Source: Acidobacteriota bacterium (lineage in GTDB: Bacteria > Acidobacteriota > Terriglobia > 20CM-2-55-15). Taken from it: DNA of 52,819 nucleotides. This document shows, piece by piece, positions 25,398-35,508 of this stretch; position 1 is the stretch's first letter; the number at the start of each line of letters is the position of its first letter. The position numbers and the translations under genes are program-made. The stretch is from positions 69,720-122,538 of the forward strand of contig QHWY01000087.1 of NCBI GenBank assembly GCA_003223875.1, read 5' to 3'. The notes under the pieces were generated by a model. The model had not been told where the DNA came from. It did no database searches and was given only the letters and a program-made list of their open reading frames with translations.

Positions 25398-26495
25398 ATG
25401 CGTTGTCTGACTTTGGCTCTGTTTCTGGTACTGCTCGTTCTGCCTGTTGTGGCCGCGCAGTTGAAGGTCGATGTTGCACTCGTCAATGTGGTCGCGACAG
25501 TCACAGGCGAAACCGGCCACTACATTTCCGATCTCACCGACCATGACCTCGTTGTCCTCGAAGATGGAAAAGAACAAAAGATTGCGCATTTTAGCCAATC
25601 GAACGACCTGCCGGTAAGCATGGGAGTGTTGCTCGATTCGAGCGGCAGCATGGAAAGGAAGATCGGGACAGCAACAACCGCAGTCGAGCGTTTCATCCGT
25701 TCCATTCACAAGGACGACGACGTTTTTCTCATGACCTTTGCAAATCGTCCGGATTTGCGCCAGGACTTCACCAATGATCGCGAACGGCTGGCAAGGGCCT
25801 TAAACCGCGTGATGGTCGGCGGGGGTACCGCTCTTTACGATGCACTGGATGAAGGTCTCCAGAAAATCAAACAAGGTAGGCATGAGAAGAAAGCGATTCT
25901 TCTGCTCACGGACGGCGAGGACACATCGAGCTTCATGACTTTCGATCAGGCCCAATCAATGGTGCGCGAATCCGAACTTTTGGTCTATTGCCTCGGCATT
26001 TCACCATTCGGTGGGTTTTTAAGCGAAAGGCGGCCGGGGCAATATCCGGATCCAAATGGCCGGCAAGACCCGCGTACCGGTCCGAGCATCGGATTTCCGT
26101 TTCCCGGTATTCCCGGTATCCCGGGGATTCCCGGCGGCCGCTATCCTGGAGGCGGGAGACGCATTCCGAGCCAGCCCGCACTCCCGCAACAATATCAGCG
26201 GGGGGGACGCAACCCTAGAGTAGTCAATGAAGACACGGTTGATATGGAGGTTCTCAATTCATTCGCGGATGCCAGTGGAGGAAAGGCGTGGCTTGTTTCC
26301 GGAGGATCGACGGAAAACCGCGGCAACGAAATTCAAGATGCGTTGGACGAGATCGCTGCGGAACTGCGCAATCAGTACAGCATCGGTTATTATCCCGACC
26401 ACCCGCTCAACGACGGAAAGTGGCACCGTATCGAGATCCACGCCAAAGACCGCCGCTACCATGTGCGCGCCCGCAAAGAGTATTTCGGTAAGTAG
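25398..26495 (+). CDS. secreted VWA-domain protein, acidobacterial type
   Basis: 365 residues. Signal peptide 1-20 (...VVAA). The N-terminal LKVDVALVNVVATVT and DLVVLEDGKEQKI blocks are the hallmark of VWFA-related acidobacterial proteins (family TIGR03436). The VWA metal site is complete: D80-x-S82-x-S84 in LLDSSGSM, T144 in GGGTALYDAL and D172 in LLTDGEDT. A low-complexity insert (about 210-275) contains short collagen-like GIPGIPGIPGG. The C-terminal IAAELRNQYSIGYYPD is also typical. It probably binds a protein ligand outside the cell. ATG at 25398 was taken as the start because it begins the signal peptide. The stop abuts that of the convergent TolC gene. Confidence 0.9.
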   Translation: MRCLTLALFLVLLVLPVVAAQLKVDVALVNVVATVTGETGHYISDLTDHDLVVLEDGKEQKIAHFSQSNDLPVSMGVLLDSSGSMERKIGTATTAVERFIRSIHKDDDVFLMTFANRPDLRQDFTNDRERLARALNRVMVGGGTALYDALDEGLQKIKQGRHEKKAILLLTDGEDTSSFMTFDQAQSMVRESELLVYCLGISPFGGFLSERRPGQYPDPNGRQDPRTGPSIGFPFPGIPGIPGIPGGRYPGGGRRIPSQPALPQQYQRGGRNPRVVNEDTVDMEVLNSFADASGGKAWLVSGGSTENRGNEIQDALDEIAAELRNQYSIGYYPDHPLNDGKWHRIEIHAKDRRYHVRARKEYFGK

Positions 26496-28361
26496 TTATC
26501 GGACTGCAGGCCCTTTCCAGAGCGTTCCTCTGAGCGCATCCTCGAATACGATGCCGTGGTTCTCTTGCAACTGGCCAGTGGCCTGCTCGTGGGCCATCAC
26601 AGCTTTTGCATAGTTCGCGCGCGCCTGAGTCTCCGCTGCATGAGCGCGCACCAAATCGAGTTGCCTCTGATAGACGTTGTCCAGAGTGGAGAAGCCCAAA
26701 TTCCAGCGGACCTGTTCGGCATCCGCTATTTCTTGACTCGTCACCACGGCTCGATGCGCTGCCTCCACCTGCGGCCCCATTTGAGTCAGATTTGCTACTG
26801 CCGTCCGAATGTTGTTAGCCACATTCGCCAGTGTCTGCTGCACGACTACCTCTTGCCGCTGCACCTCGAGACGCGCCCGCAGGTTATCGGCCTGGGCGGC
26901 TCGATTCTTGACGGAAAAACTCAATTGGAATACCACGCCGTACTCGGGATACGCATATCGTAACATTTGCCGGAACATTGGGTTTGCGCCGGCCCCCAGC
27001 GAATGAGCGTTGACTTGGCCGAAGACGCTGAAGGTTGGGCGCAAGGCGCTTCGCGTGTAAGCCTCCGCAATCCGATCGTTTTCCAGTGTGATTTGCGCGC
27101 GGCGAACTCCAGGATTATTCGGGGGCCTCCTCTGGACGAGGACGTCAACTGGGTCGGTGGGAGTCTCCTGAATGTCTGCAAGCTCATCGGTGGGCTCAAA
27201 CGGGATGTTGGCAGTATCCGGCCCGATCGCTTTCGTGATGAGACTCTTGAGCCGTACTTCCAGAAGTTGCGTATTCGTTTGGGCGATGATGAGGTCGCGC
27301 CGGGCGGTAGCGACTTGCAGTTCTGCGGTGATCAGATCGCTTGGCGCCATGGTGCCTACTTCGATCCGCTGTTGGGTCGATCGATGGATTGTTTCAGCCA
27401 AGGCCAGCGCCCGCTCTGCCACACGCTGTCTTTCGCGCGATGCTAGAAAATCTATGTACGTGCCTGCGGCTCCTTGAAGAGCGGCGGTCAGGTCTCCAAT
27501 GAACGCTAGATAAAGACTGCGCCGGTTATTCTCAGCCACGCTCTGAAAGCGTTTGGTGATTGCCCGGCCGGACCCGTTCATCAAAGGTTGATAGAAATCG
27601 AGGCTGAACCAGGACGTGTAGGCCGGATTGTAGAGAATTCGCGCTTGTGTCGTCATCTGACGCTGCATGTTGTACGAGACCGAGTAGCTGGTTCCAAACG
27701 GGAGTTGTTGTTGGAACCGCGTTTGGAGAACCGCAGAGTTAGTCGCGACTGTGGAAACTCCGCTAACTCGTGTGGAGTTCAAGGGAGCCACAACGTGATC
27801 CCAGCTCGTGTTGATTGATAGAGTTGGATCTGCGATCCCGCGCGGTCCTCCGAATACCTGCCTGGCTTGGGCCGTAATCGTCGTTCCACCAGTCCCCTGG
27901 TTTCCTACATTCGAGATGTTTCCCACGCCTGCGCCAATCGCTCCTGCAAACATGGCGGCCGGCAGAGGCGATGTGGGAACTCCGCGCGCCGCCTGACCGG
28001 ATCGCGCACGAAGCAGGTCTACTTGAGCGATCAGGTAGTTATAGCGAGCAGCCTGCAAGGTCAGATTGTTTTCAACAACCAACTGCATAAATTCGGATAG
28101 AGACGGAGCGAGCTTCCCCTCCTTTATGTAGCGGGAGACTTTCGGTCCGTTGCTGCGGTCAATCGGCGGAAGAGGAATCGGCCGATAAGCATTCCATAGC
28201 CTCGGGAAGACAGGTTTCCCACGGCTCAACAGTTCCAGGTCGGGTGTAGGGTTTACGTCCGCAGCGAAAACAGAGAAATTGGCCACAAAAAGGCAAAAAA
28301 TACACAGGACGATGGCCTTGTGTATTTTGTGCCTCTTTGTGGCTGTTCGTTTTTCCCTCAT
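26496..28361 (-). CDS. TolC-family outer-membrane protein (third copy, tandem)
   Basis: 621 residues with a signal peptide ending about residue 34 (FSVFAA). It carries paired TolC helical repeats; LLRARSGQAARG and NRAAQADNLRARLE motifs are shared with the upstream neighbour, marking a tandem duplication. A long insertion rich in Gly and Thr (about 130-185) is unusual for TolC. The first codons lie on dispersed DNA (ACAAAGAGGCACAAAAT) also seen near 38640, giving an odd ATKRHKIHK N-terminus. It overlaps the upstream TolC gene by one base (TGATG), so translation is coupled. Confidence 0.85.
   Translation of the reverse strand: MREKRTATKRHKIHKAIVLCIFCLFVANFSVFAADVNPTPDLELLSRGKPVFPRLWNAYRPIPLPPIDRSNGPKVSRYIKEGKLAPSLSEFMQLVVENNLTLQAARYNYLIAQVDLLRARSGQAARGVPTSPLPAAMFAGAIGAGVGNISNVGNQGTGGTTITAQARQVFGGPRGIADPTLSINTSWDHVVAPLNSTRVSGVSTVATNSAVLQTRFQQQLPFGTSYSVSYNMQRQMTTQARILYNPAYTSWFSLDFYQPLMNGSGRAITKRFQSVAENNRRSLYLAFIGDLTAALQGAAGTYIDFLASRERQRVAERALALAETIHRSTQQRIEVGTMAPSDLITAELQVATARRDLIIAQTNTQLLEVRLKSLITKAIGPDTANIPFEPTDELADIQETPTDPVDVLVQRRPPNNPGVRRAQITLENDRIAEAYTRSALRPTFSVFGQVNAHSLGAGANPMFRQMLRYAYPEYGVVFQLSFSVKNRAAQADNLRARLEVQRQEVVVQQTLANVANNIRTAVANLTQMGPQVEAAHRAVVTSQEIADAEQVRWNLGFSTLDNVYQRQLDLVRAHAAETQARANYAKAVMAHEQATGQLQENHGIVFEDALRGTLWKGPAVR
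28323..28345. repeat. short dispersed repeat in the TolC gene start
   Basis: The plus-strand sequence ATTTTGTGCCTCTTTGTGGCTG (22 bases at 28324-28345) matches 38634-38655 at 20 of 22 positions. In this copy it encodes the start of the signal-peptide region of the minus-strand TolC protein; in the other it lies just upstream of the M61 peptidase gene. Confidence 0.7.
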
Positions 28362-30244
28362 CAGTTCGACCCCGTATTCGCTTTCTGGAGCGACTGGAAC
28401 GGAGGCGTGGGATGTTTCGTGATTTCGCCGGTGAGCGCATCGCGAAGTTCGATTCCGTTTTGTTTGAGAGTTCCCCCAGTTGAGCGGTGCAATTCGACGA
28501 GCGCTTTGGCGTATGTTGCCGACGCGGAAATTTGGGCCTGACGGGCCCCAGCAAGGTCCCGTTGGCGCAAGATGACGTTGTATGTTGTCGAGACGCCCGA
28601 CTCCAGTTTCGTTCGCTCCGCATCCAGCACCTGGCCCGCCAGCTTCAGCGCTTCATTGGCGGCTTCGACCTGCGCTTTCCCCTGCGTTAGATTCACCATG
28701 GCCTGGCGAACCTCCAATTCGACCTGCTGCCTCAGCCGTTGTTCACTGACCTGCAGCTGCTGTTGTTCTAGGCGCGCGCGCAAATTGTCGGCCTGTGCAG
28801 CCCGGTTTCGTAGTGGCATCACCAGGCTGGCTCCGGTGGCATATTCGGGAAATTGTGCCGAGAAACCCTGGAACAACGATTGACCGGTTCCTGCTGACGC
28901 ATTCAAGTTGTCGCCGGCGAGTCCGGCTCCCGCGTACAGGCTGAAGACATTTACATTCGGCAACAATGAGTCGTCTGTGAAGCGCACGCTGATGTCCTGG
29001 TTTGCAAGATCCTGCTTTGTGATCCGCAGGTCCGGCCGTTCCTCGAAAGCGGCGGCAAGCGCCGTGTTCAATTCCGGGACGTCTCTCGGATTTGGCTCGG
29101 GCAACTCGTCGGTGGTCTCGATACCGGCGGCGTTTAACTCAGCATCGATTTTCTTGCTCAACAGCCTTTTCAACTGAGTTTCATCGAGCTGGAATTCGGT
29201 TTTTGCGATGATCAGGTCCCGTTGGGCTGCCGCGACAGCCGAAGCCGTTGTTGCCAGCTCAATTGGAGCCACTGTTCCTATTTGCAATCGGGTTTTGGTG
29301 TCATCGTCCAGGCGCTGAGCAACTTCCAAATTCCGCTCCGCCGCAAAAATAGCCTCGCTGTCCGCCGCGAGATCCCAGTAGGCATTCTCGACTTGAATGA
29401 CTGTTGCTGTGACCTGCTGGCGCAAGAGTTCGTCGGACGTGCGCATGTTGTTCTTAGCGACCATAATGAATCGCTGATTGGGCAGAGCCCCACGTCCGTT
29501 GTACACCGGCTGATTGACGCCTATGGTGAAACGGCTGATGACGGCAGGGTTGTAGAGCAGGAACTGCTGCGAGGAATTTTGCCGGATAGTATTCAAGTTG
29601 TATGTAAAGCTGGTTCCCCCTGAAAACATTTGCGTATAACTGGTGGTGAGCGCCGTTGAGGTCGTGTTGACGCGGGGTACGCCGGCCACCTGCAATGTGT
29701 TCAAAGGTGTCGTGTTGTGGTCTAAACTGAAGTTTACGGAAACGGATGGATCGAACGCGCCCACCTGCGGTATTTGTACGGCGCCACCTCCACCCGAAAT
29801 ACCTCCCGCGCTTCCCACGCCTCCAGCACCCTGGAACTGGTTGACGCCTACACCCAATGCGCCCTGTGTTAGGCCGCCCGGCACGAGCGCTCCCTGAAAG
29901 CCGCGCGCCGCTTGTCCGGAACTTGTGCGCAGCACATCAGCCTCGGCGATCGGATGCAAAAAGCGCGACACGGCGATCTCGAGATTGTTTTCGATCGCAA
30001 GCGCAAGGGCATCCGCCATCGACAGCCGAAGCTTGCCGTTCCGGATCAGGTCATGCAGCCGGGGCGAATTTTCCATCACTAACGGCCTGATCGAGGTTGG
30101 TTGGTACGGTTTAAGGACGGTTGGAAACCAGTTTGGTCCCATGATGTAGCTTGGGAGCGCCGAGGGATTCGGCGTAATCGCCTGCTGCGCCTGGACTGCC
30201 ATCGCGGATAAAAAAATAGCCATCAACACGCCAAGGAATTTCAT
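28361..30244 (-). CDS. TolC-family outer-membrane protein (second copy, tandem)
   Basis: 627 residues. Signal peptide 1-19 (...AVQA). Two helical efflux repeats, with turns such as LQIGTVAPIELATTAS and ESGVSTTYNVILRQ. A Gly-rich insertion at about 125-165 is longer than in classical TolC (about 470-490 residues). It shares several motifs with the downstream TolC protein. It probably serves the MdtABC-like pumps encoded divergently at 30849-38601, together with its tandem copy. AGGGGTAG lies close before the ATG. Confidence 0.88.
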   Translation of the reverse strand: MKFLGVLMAIFLSAMAVQAQQAITPNPSALPSYIMGPNWFPTVLKPYQPTSIRPLVMENSPRLHDLIRNGKLRLSMADALALAIENNLEIAVSRFLHPIAEADVLRTSSGQAARGFQGALVPGGLTQGALGVGVNQFQGAGGVGSAGGISGGGGAVQIPQVGAFDPSVSVNFSLDHNTTPLNTLQVAGVPRVNTTSTALTTSYTQMFSGGTSFTYNLNTIRQNSSQQFLLYNPAVISRFTIGVNQPVYNGRGALPNQRFIMVAKNNMRTSDELLRQQVTATVIQVENAYWDLAADSEAIFAAERNLEVAQRLDDDTKTRLQIGTVAPIELATTASAVAAAQRDLIIAKTEFQLDETQLKRLLSKKIDAELNAAGIETTDELPEPNPRDVPELNTALAAAFEERPDLRITKQDLANQDISVRFTDDSLLPNVNVFSLYAGAGLAGDNLNASAGTGQSLFQGFSAQFPEYATGASLVMPLRNRAAQADNLRARLEQQQLQVSEQRLRQQVELEVRQAMVNLTQGKAQVEAANEALKLAGQVLDAERTKLESGVSTTYNVILRQRDLAGARQAQISASATYAKALVELHRSTGGTLKQNGIELRDALTGEITKHPTPPFQSLQKANTGSN

Positions 30245-30430
30245 CTTGGTCTACCCCTATTGGTTCATCGCATTGAACTGAATTCGTGCGAAAAACTAGA
30301 GCGACAGTATCATCGCGTACTGGTGTGGTCAAGCGCCGGAAGCCGCCTCAGCCGCCTTGCCGCCAACGTAACCTTTTGCCGTTCTTCACCGTAAAGCAAT
30401 TTAGTAGCAGAGTTTTAGTTCATCGCGACG

Positions 30431-30769
30431 ATGAAACAGCTTGTACCTACCCTATTTCTAGTTTTTTATACCGTTTCGGCCGGCGGCTGGAGCATCGACC
30501 GGACTAAAGCTTGGGCGGCAGAGCACGCGCGCGCGGGTAAGCATCATCAATCAAAACATGGCGCCCGAATTGGCGAATGGCACCGACGTTCTCCGCACCA
30601 GCTCCAGACGAAGTTGCTGGAGGACGGATCGGGCTTGGTTTCTCCTTTTGTTCGTGCCTTCGGTCCGCCGCAGTCTGAAACGGCTCTGCACCACTTGCTC
30701 CGTGGACTCGTCGCCGGACAAACCGCTCGAGTTATCTCTTCACGAGCTCCACCAACCGCCATTTCCTAG
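30431..30769 (+). CDS. small secreted hypothetical, uncertain
   Basis: 112 codons starting MKQLVPTLFLVFYTVSAGG, a plausible signal peptide ending near residue 17, followed by WSIDRTKAWAAEHARAG. From about 30530 a second frame is open to 30833 (VSIINQNMAPELANGTDVLR...), so the true product may require a frameshift. Neither tail resembles a known domain. It lies between the divergent TolC and adaptor genes. It could be a decayed small gene or chance. Confidence 0.3.
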   Translation: MKQLVPTLFLVFYTVSAGGWSIDRTKAWAAEHARAGKHHQSKHGARIGEWHRRSPHQLQTKLLEDGSGLVSPFVRAFGPPQSETALHHLLRGLVAGQTARVISSRAPPTAIS

Positions 30770-30848
30770 ACGCGCGTTCAATTGCCCGCTGCCCTCCTCA
30801 ACGAACCACCAAGCGGGCCAACCGAATTTCTAATCAGGACACATATTT

Positions 30849-32201
30849 ATGGATACGGATCAGATCGAACAGGAAGCCCGGCTATTGCATGATCTGGATG
30901 AAGACACGAATCATTCCCCCCGAAAAGGACCGGCCCGATGGATCGTGTCATTGCTGCTGCTTGCCGGACTTGGCTATGGCATCTATTACGCCTGGGGTCA
31001 CTGGGTGAAACCTGCAGCCGCGGATGCTACGGCGGCACAACCGGCAGGAATCGGAGCGCGTGGGCGAGGAGGCCGCGGCGGCGGCCGTGGAGGGGTGGCC
31101 CCACGCGGAGCGGCGGTGGTCACAATTGTTGCTCGAAAGGTGGATATGCCCGTTTACTTACGCGGACTCGGGACCGTCGCAGCCTACAACACCGTCGTCG
31201 TCCGGAGCCGCGTGGACGGCCAACTCCAGCATGTCGCGTTCCGCGAGGGTCAGTTTGTTCAGCAAGGCGATCTGCTGGCCGAAATCGACAAACGTCCGTT
31301 CGAGGTCCAACTCGCCCAAGCCAAAGGGCAATTGGCTCGTGACCAGGCGCTGCTTCAATCGGCAAAAGCGGAACAGCAACGTAATCAGTTACTGTTGGAG
31401 AAAGGACTCATTCCCAGGCAACAGTTCGATCTTCAGGCCGCTACGGTCGCACAATACGAAGGCGCCATTCAAGCGGACCAGGCGCTGATCGATAACGCGA
31501 ATCTTCAAATCACGTATTCACGAATCGTTGCGCCGATCAGCGGTCAAATCGGATTGCGATTAGTCGATGAAGGCAACATCGTTCGCGCGGCAGATCCAAA
31601 TGGTATGGTCGTCATCACGCAGCTTCAACCGATCGCGGTGTTGTTCAGCATCCCGGAAGACAACTTGGGCGATGTGCTTAAGAAGCTGCGCGCGGGCCAA
31701 CAACTCCGCGTCGAGGCTTGGGACCATGACGATTCGAAAAAAATCGCGGATGGTGTTCTCCTGACTGCTGACAATCAAATCGACGCCACAACAGGAACCT
31801 CGAAACTCAAAGCCATCTTTGACAACGCAAACAATGCGCTCTACCCGAACCAATTTGTAAACGTCAGACTGTTGATCGATGTGTTGAAAGGCGCTGTTGT
31901 CGTGCCGGGGGCCACAATCCAACGCGGATCTCAGGGCACATTCGTTTACGTGGTGACTGAAAATCAGACGGCAGAACTACGAATGGTCACCGTCAAGAAT
32001 ACCGAAGGCAATGACGCGGCTATCGCGTCGGGCCTCAAAGCCGGCGAGCTCGTCATACTCGAAGGTATGGATAAAGTCCAGGACGGAGCCCGCGTTGACG
32101 TTCAGGCGCCCGGCCAGTCTTCTGATGAAGTGCCCGGCGGGCGGCGGGGCGGAGGATTTGGCGGCGGGCGGGGCGGCCGCGGACAGAGGAATGGCGGATG
32201 A
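30849..32201 (+). CDS. MdtA-like periplasmic adaptor protein
   Basis: 450 residues. One N-terminal membrane anchor (31-49) without a lipobox. An RGG-rich segment (67-82) and a second RGG-rich tail (about 430-450) are notable. The lipoyl/barrel domain ([20 protein letters not shown]), alpha-hairpin (about 145-220, [19 protein letters not shown]) and MdtA-like beta-barrel ([15 protein letters not shown]) are recognised. It is first in an operon with two RND pumps, as in E. coli mdtABC. Its stop overlaps the pump start by four bases. Confidence 0.92.
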   Translation: MDTDQIEQEARLLHDLDEDTNHSPRKGPARWIVSLLLLAGLGYGIYYAWGHWVKPAAADATAAQPAGIGARGRGGRGGGRGGVAPRGAAVVTIVARKVDMPVYLRGLGTVAAYNTVVVRSRVDGQLQHVAFREGQFVQQGDLLAEIDKRPFEVQLAQAKGQLARDQALLQSAKAEQQRNQLLLEKGLIPRQQFDLQAATVAQYEGAIQADQALIDNANLQITYSRIVAPISGQIGLRLVDEGNIVRAADPNGMVVITQLQPIAVLFSIPEDNLGDVLKKLRAGQQLRVEAWDHDDSKKIADGVLLTADNQIDATTGTSKLKAIFDNANNALYPNQFVNVRLLIDVLKGAVVVPGATIQRGSQGTFVYVVTENQTAELRMVTVKNTEGNDAAIASGLKAGELVILEGMDKVQDGARVDVQAPGQSSDEVPGGRRGGGFGGGRGGRGQRNGG

Positions 32202-35200
32202 ACATTTCTCGCGCCTTCATTGTCCGCCCGGTGGCGACTTCGCTGCTGATGATGGGTGTGTTGCTGGCGGGCGCCGTTGCATATGAGCAACTCCCAGTTT
32301 CCGCATTGCCCCAAGTCGATTATCCCACCATCCAGGTCGTGACCTTTTACCCCGGAGCAAGTCCGGACGTCATGTCTTCATCGGTCACAGCACCGCTGGA
32401 GCGTCAATTCGGGCAGGTCCCAGGATTAAAACAGATGACCTCGACGAGTTCTTTCGGATGCTCCGTTATCACGCTTCAATTTGCGCTGGACCTGAGCATC
32501 GATATCGCGGAGCAGGAGGTACAAGCGGCAATCAATGCCAGCGGCACGTTTTTGCCGCGTGACCTGCCGAACCCCCCGATCTACAGCAAAGTGAATCCGG
32601 CGGACACGCCGATCCTCACGCTCGCTTTAAATTCCAAGACAGTTCCACTACCGACTGTTGAAGACCTTGCGGACACCACGTTTGCTCAGAAAATTTCCCA
32701 GTTGCCCGGTGTCGGGTTGGTACGTATCAGCGGTGGACAGAAACCCGGAGTGCGCATCCGTGTGAATCCGACAGCGCTCGCCGCTCTTGGTCTCGGCCTG
32801 GAGGATGTGCGGGCCGCTCTGGCATCAGCAAACGTCGACCAGGCGAAAGGCAACTTTGAAAGTCCATACCAGATATACACGATCGGAGCAAATGATCAGA
32901 TCATGCGTAGCTCCGATTATCGAAAGATCATCATCGCCTATCGTAGAGGCGCGCCCGTGCGTTTAGCCGATGTCGCAACGGTTGTCGACGACGTCGAAAA
33001 TACGCGCATGGCGGCTTGGATGAACGATGAGCCGTCGGTGATCGTCAATGTTCAGCGGCAGCCTGACGCAAATACCATTTCTGTCGTGGATCGGATTAAA
33101 GCTCTGTTGCCGCAGCTGAAGGCATCGCTGCCGCCGTCGGTCGATGTATCGATTATCACTGACCGCACAACGACGATCCGCGCGTCTGTCGAAGACGTGC
33201 AGTTCGAGCTCATGCTGACGATCGGACTCGTGGTCATGGTCATGTTCGTTTTCCTGCGAAACCTCGCCGCCACGGTAATTCCGAGTATCGCTGTTCCTTT
33301 GTCGCTCGTCGGCGCGTTCGGGCTGATGTATCTGATGGGATTCAGCCTGAACAACCTGACGTTGATGGCTTTGACGATCTCGACGGGTTTTGTCGTCGAC
33401 GATGCCGTTGTCATGATCGAAAATATTTCGCGATTAATAGAAGAGGGTCAGTCTCCGCTTCATGCGGCATTGAACGGATCCAAACAAATCGGATTCACGA
33501 TTCTGTCGCTGACTGTGTCGCTGATTGCCGTGCTCATCCCACTGTTATTCATGGGCGATGTCGTCGGAAGGCTGTTCCGCGAGTTCGCTATAACTCTGAG
33601 CCTGACAATTCTCGTTTCCGCCGTCGTATCGCTGACATTAACGCCGATGATGTGTTCCAAATTGCTTCGGCACAAACGGGAATCCGATCAAAGCTGGTTC
33701 TATCGTGTTTCGGAGCGGGGGTTCGATCGAATCATCGCCGCCTACGGCAAGACGCTGCGGTTTGTGTTGCACCATCAAACGCCTACCCAGTGGGTCACCT
33801 TCGCCACTGTTGTGGCGACGATACTCCTTTACATCTATCTCCCGAAAGGCTTCTTCCCCGTACAGGATACCGGCGCGATCCTCGGGGTTTCCGAATCGGA
33901 ACAAAGCATCTCGTTCACGGCAATGGCAGCCCGCCAACAGGAATTGGCTCGTGTGATCCTTCAGGATGCCGACGTGGAAAGCCTGTCATCCTTCATTGGA
34001 ATTGACGGAACGAACACGACAATCAACAGCGGCAGAATGCAAATCAATCTCAAACCGCACGATGAGCGCAAATCTAGCGCCTCCGACATCATCCGCCGCC
34101 TGCAGCCCCAGCTCGAGAAGGTTGAAGGCATCACGCTGTTTATGCAGCCGGTCCAGGACATCACGGTGGACGATCGAGTCAGCCGTACCCAGTTCCAATA
34201 CAGTCTTGAAGACGCCGACGCCAAAGAGCTGAATACGTGGGCGCCTCGACTGGTTGAAAAGCTCCAGTCGCTGCCGGAGCTGCGCGATGTGGCGAGCGAT
34301 CAACAATCCGAAGGACTTCAGGCGACCTTGACAATCGACCGCGACAGCGCCGCCCGTTTTGGCATAACGCCACAGATGATCGACGACACGCTGTATGACG
34401 CATTCGGGCAACGCCTCGTTTCCACAATGTTTACGCAATTGAACCAGTACCATGTGGTGCTCGAAGTGGATCCGCGTTTTGGACAAAATCCCGACTCGCT
34501 GAAAGATATTTATGTGCGAGCTCCAGGCGGCACACAAGTTCCTTTGAGCTCGTTCACGCGGCTTGAAAGCAATAGGACTCCCCTGGCGGTGAATCATCAG
34601 GGACAGTTCCCTGCCGTGACACTGTCGTTCAATCTAGCTCCGGGCGCGTCGCTGGGAGATGCGGTAAAAGCGATTCAAACGGCCGAACGCGAGATCGGAC
34701 TGCCCGCCAGTATTCAAGCAAGTTTCCAAGGAACAGCTCAGGCTTTCCAATCGTCGCTCTCCAACGAGTCGTGGCTGATCCTGGCGGCGCTGGTCACTGT
34801 TTATATCGTGCTTGGGGTGTTGTACGAGAGCTATATCCATCCCATCACGATCTTGTCGACATTGCCGTCTGCCGGCCTTGGGGCGCTTCTCGCGCTGCTG
34901 ATTACCAAAATCGACTTCAGCATCATCGCCTTGATTGGAATCATCCTTCTGATCGGGATTGTGCAGAAAAACGCAATCATGATGATCGACTTTGCCTTGG
35001 ACGCGCAACGCAACGAAGGAAAGCGTCCAATCGAAGCCATCTACCAGGCGTGCTTGCTGCGATTTCGCCCGATCATGATGACAACGATGGCCGCGATGCT
35101 CGGTGGAGTGCCGCTCGCGCTGGGAACCGGTGTCGGTTCCGAATTGCGGCATCCGCTGGGTATCACGATTGTCGGCGGGCTGGCTGTGAGCCAGCTTTTG

Positions 35201-35308
35201 ACGCTTTACACGGTTCCGGTTGTGTACCTCACGTTCGATCGAATTGCTTACCGGTTACGTGGTTTGCGCATCGGTAACCGGATCGAAGAAGAAGTGTTGG
35301 TGGAGTAG
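32198..35308 (+). CDS. RND efflux pump, MdtB-like
   Basis: 1036 residues. [25 protein letters not shown] start, 12 TM segments, and the TM4 proton-relay pair in [13 protein letters not shown]. The late [16 protein letters not shown] has the TM10 lysine. The sequence [22 protein letters not shown] near the C-terminus is typical of MdtB/MdtC. In E. coli MdtB and MdtC form a B2C heterotrimer; the downstream, clearly related gene provides the second subunit. Overlap with the adaptor gene indicates coupled translation. A repeat element follows the stop. Confidence 0.95.
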   Translation: MNISRAFIVRPVATSLLMMGVLLAGAVAYEQLPVSALPQVDYPTIQVVTFYPGASPDVMSSSVTAPLERQFGQVPGLKQMTSTSSFGCSVITLQFALDLSIDIAEQEVQAAINASGTFLPRDLPNPPIYSKVNPADTPILTLALNSKTVPLPTVEDLADTTFAQKISQLPGVGLVRISGGQKPGVRIRVNPTALAALGLGLEDVRAALASANVDQAKGNFESPYQIYTIGANDQIMRSSDYRKIIIAYRRGAPVRLADVATVVDDVENTRMAAWMNDEPSVIVNVQRQPDANTISVVDRIKALLPQLKASLPPSVDVSIITDRTTTIRASVEDVQFELMLTIGLVVMVMFVFLRNLAATVIPSIAVPLSLVGAFGLMYLMGFSLNNLTLMALTISTGFVVDDAVVMIENISRLIEEGQSPLHAALNGSKQIGFTILSLTVSLIAVLIPLLFMGDVVGRLFREFAITLSLTILVSAVVSLTLTPMMCSKLLRHKRESDQSWFYRVSERGFDRIIAAYGKTLRFVLHHQTPTQWVTFATVVATILLYIYLPKGFFPVQDTGAILGVSESEQSISFTAMAARQQELARVILQDADVESLSSFIGIDGTNTTINSGRMQINLKPHDERKSSASDIIRRLQPQLEKVEGITLFMQPVQDITVDDRVSRTQFQYSLEDADAKELNTWAPRLVEKLQSLPELRDVASDQQSEGLQATLTIDRDSAARFGITPQMIDDTLYDAFGQRLVSTMFTQLNQYHVVLEVDPRFGQNPDSLKDIYVRAPGGTQVPLSSFTRLESNRTPLAVNHQGQFPAVTLSFNLAPGASLGDAVKAIQTAEREIGLPASIQASFQGTAQAFQSSLSNESWLILAALVTVYIVLGVLYESYIHPITILSTLPSAGLGALLALLITKIDFSIIALIGIILLIGIVQKNAIMMIDFALDAQRNEGKRPIEAIYQACLLRFRPIMMTTMAAMLGGVPLALGTGVGSELRHPLGITIVGGLAVSQLLTLYTVPVVYLTFDRIAYRLRGLRIGNRIEEEVLVE

Positions 35309-35329
35309 AGTATGGCTGGGTGGCGTGAT

Positions 35330-35503
35330 ATTCCCCTCCTCGCAGAGGAGGGGTGGCGCGAAGCGCCGGGGTGGTCAGTTCGGACGAAGTGTTTCGCCGA
35401 GCTGACCACCCCGTCTGCGCCTTCACTTCGCTCGGCGCAGCTTCTCTTGAGGCTTCGCCCTGTCAGGTTCGCGCTTCGCGCCCTGCTCTGCGAGGAGGGG
35501 AAT
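35330..35503. repeat. dispersed inverted-repeat element with perfect 18-bp ends
   Basis: Bounded by ATTCCCCTCCTCGCAGAG (35330-35347) and its exact reverse complement CTCTGCGAGGAGGGGAAT (35486-35503). The interior has GGGGTGGTCAGTTCGG / GCTGACCACCCCG, an inner palindrome, and the TCTCTTGAGGCTTCGCCCTG module. No coding capacity. It lies between the two RND genes, and its right end is adjacent to the start codon of the downstream pump. Confidence 0.92.
35491..35499 (+). promoter_or_regulatory. ribosome-binding site supplied by the repeat element
   Basis: CGAGGAGGGG, the right terminus of the element, ends about nine bases before the ATG at 35509 and has a strong Shine-Dalgarno match (GAGGAGG). 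No other such site lies between the element and the start. The start codon is fixed by the conserved MSISTPFIKRPVATS. Confidence 0.7.
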
Positions 35504-35508
35504 CGACA

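Noticed and set aside
35353..35508. N-terminal extension of the MdtC-like pump
   Set aside because: It translates repeat DNA; the conserved RND start and Shine-Dalgarno fix ATG 35509.
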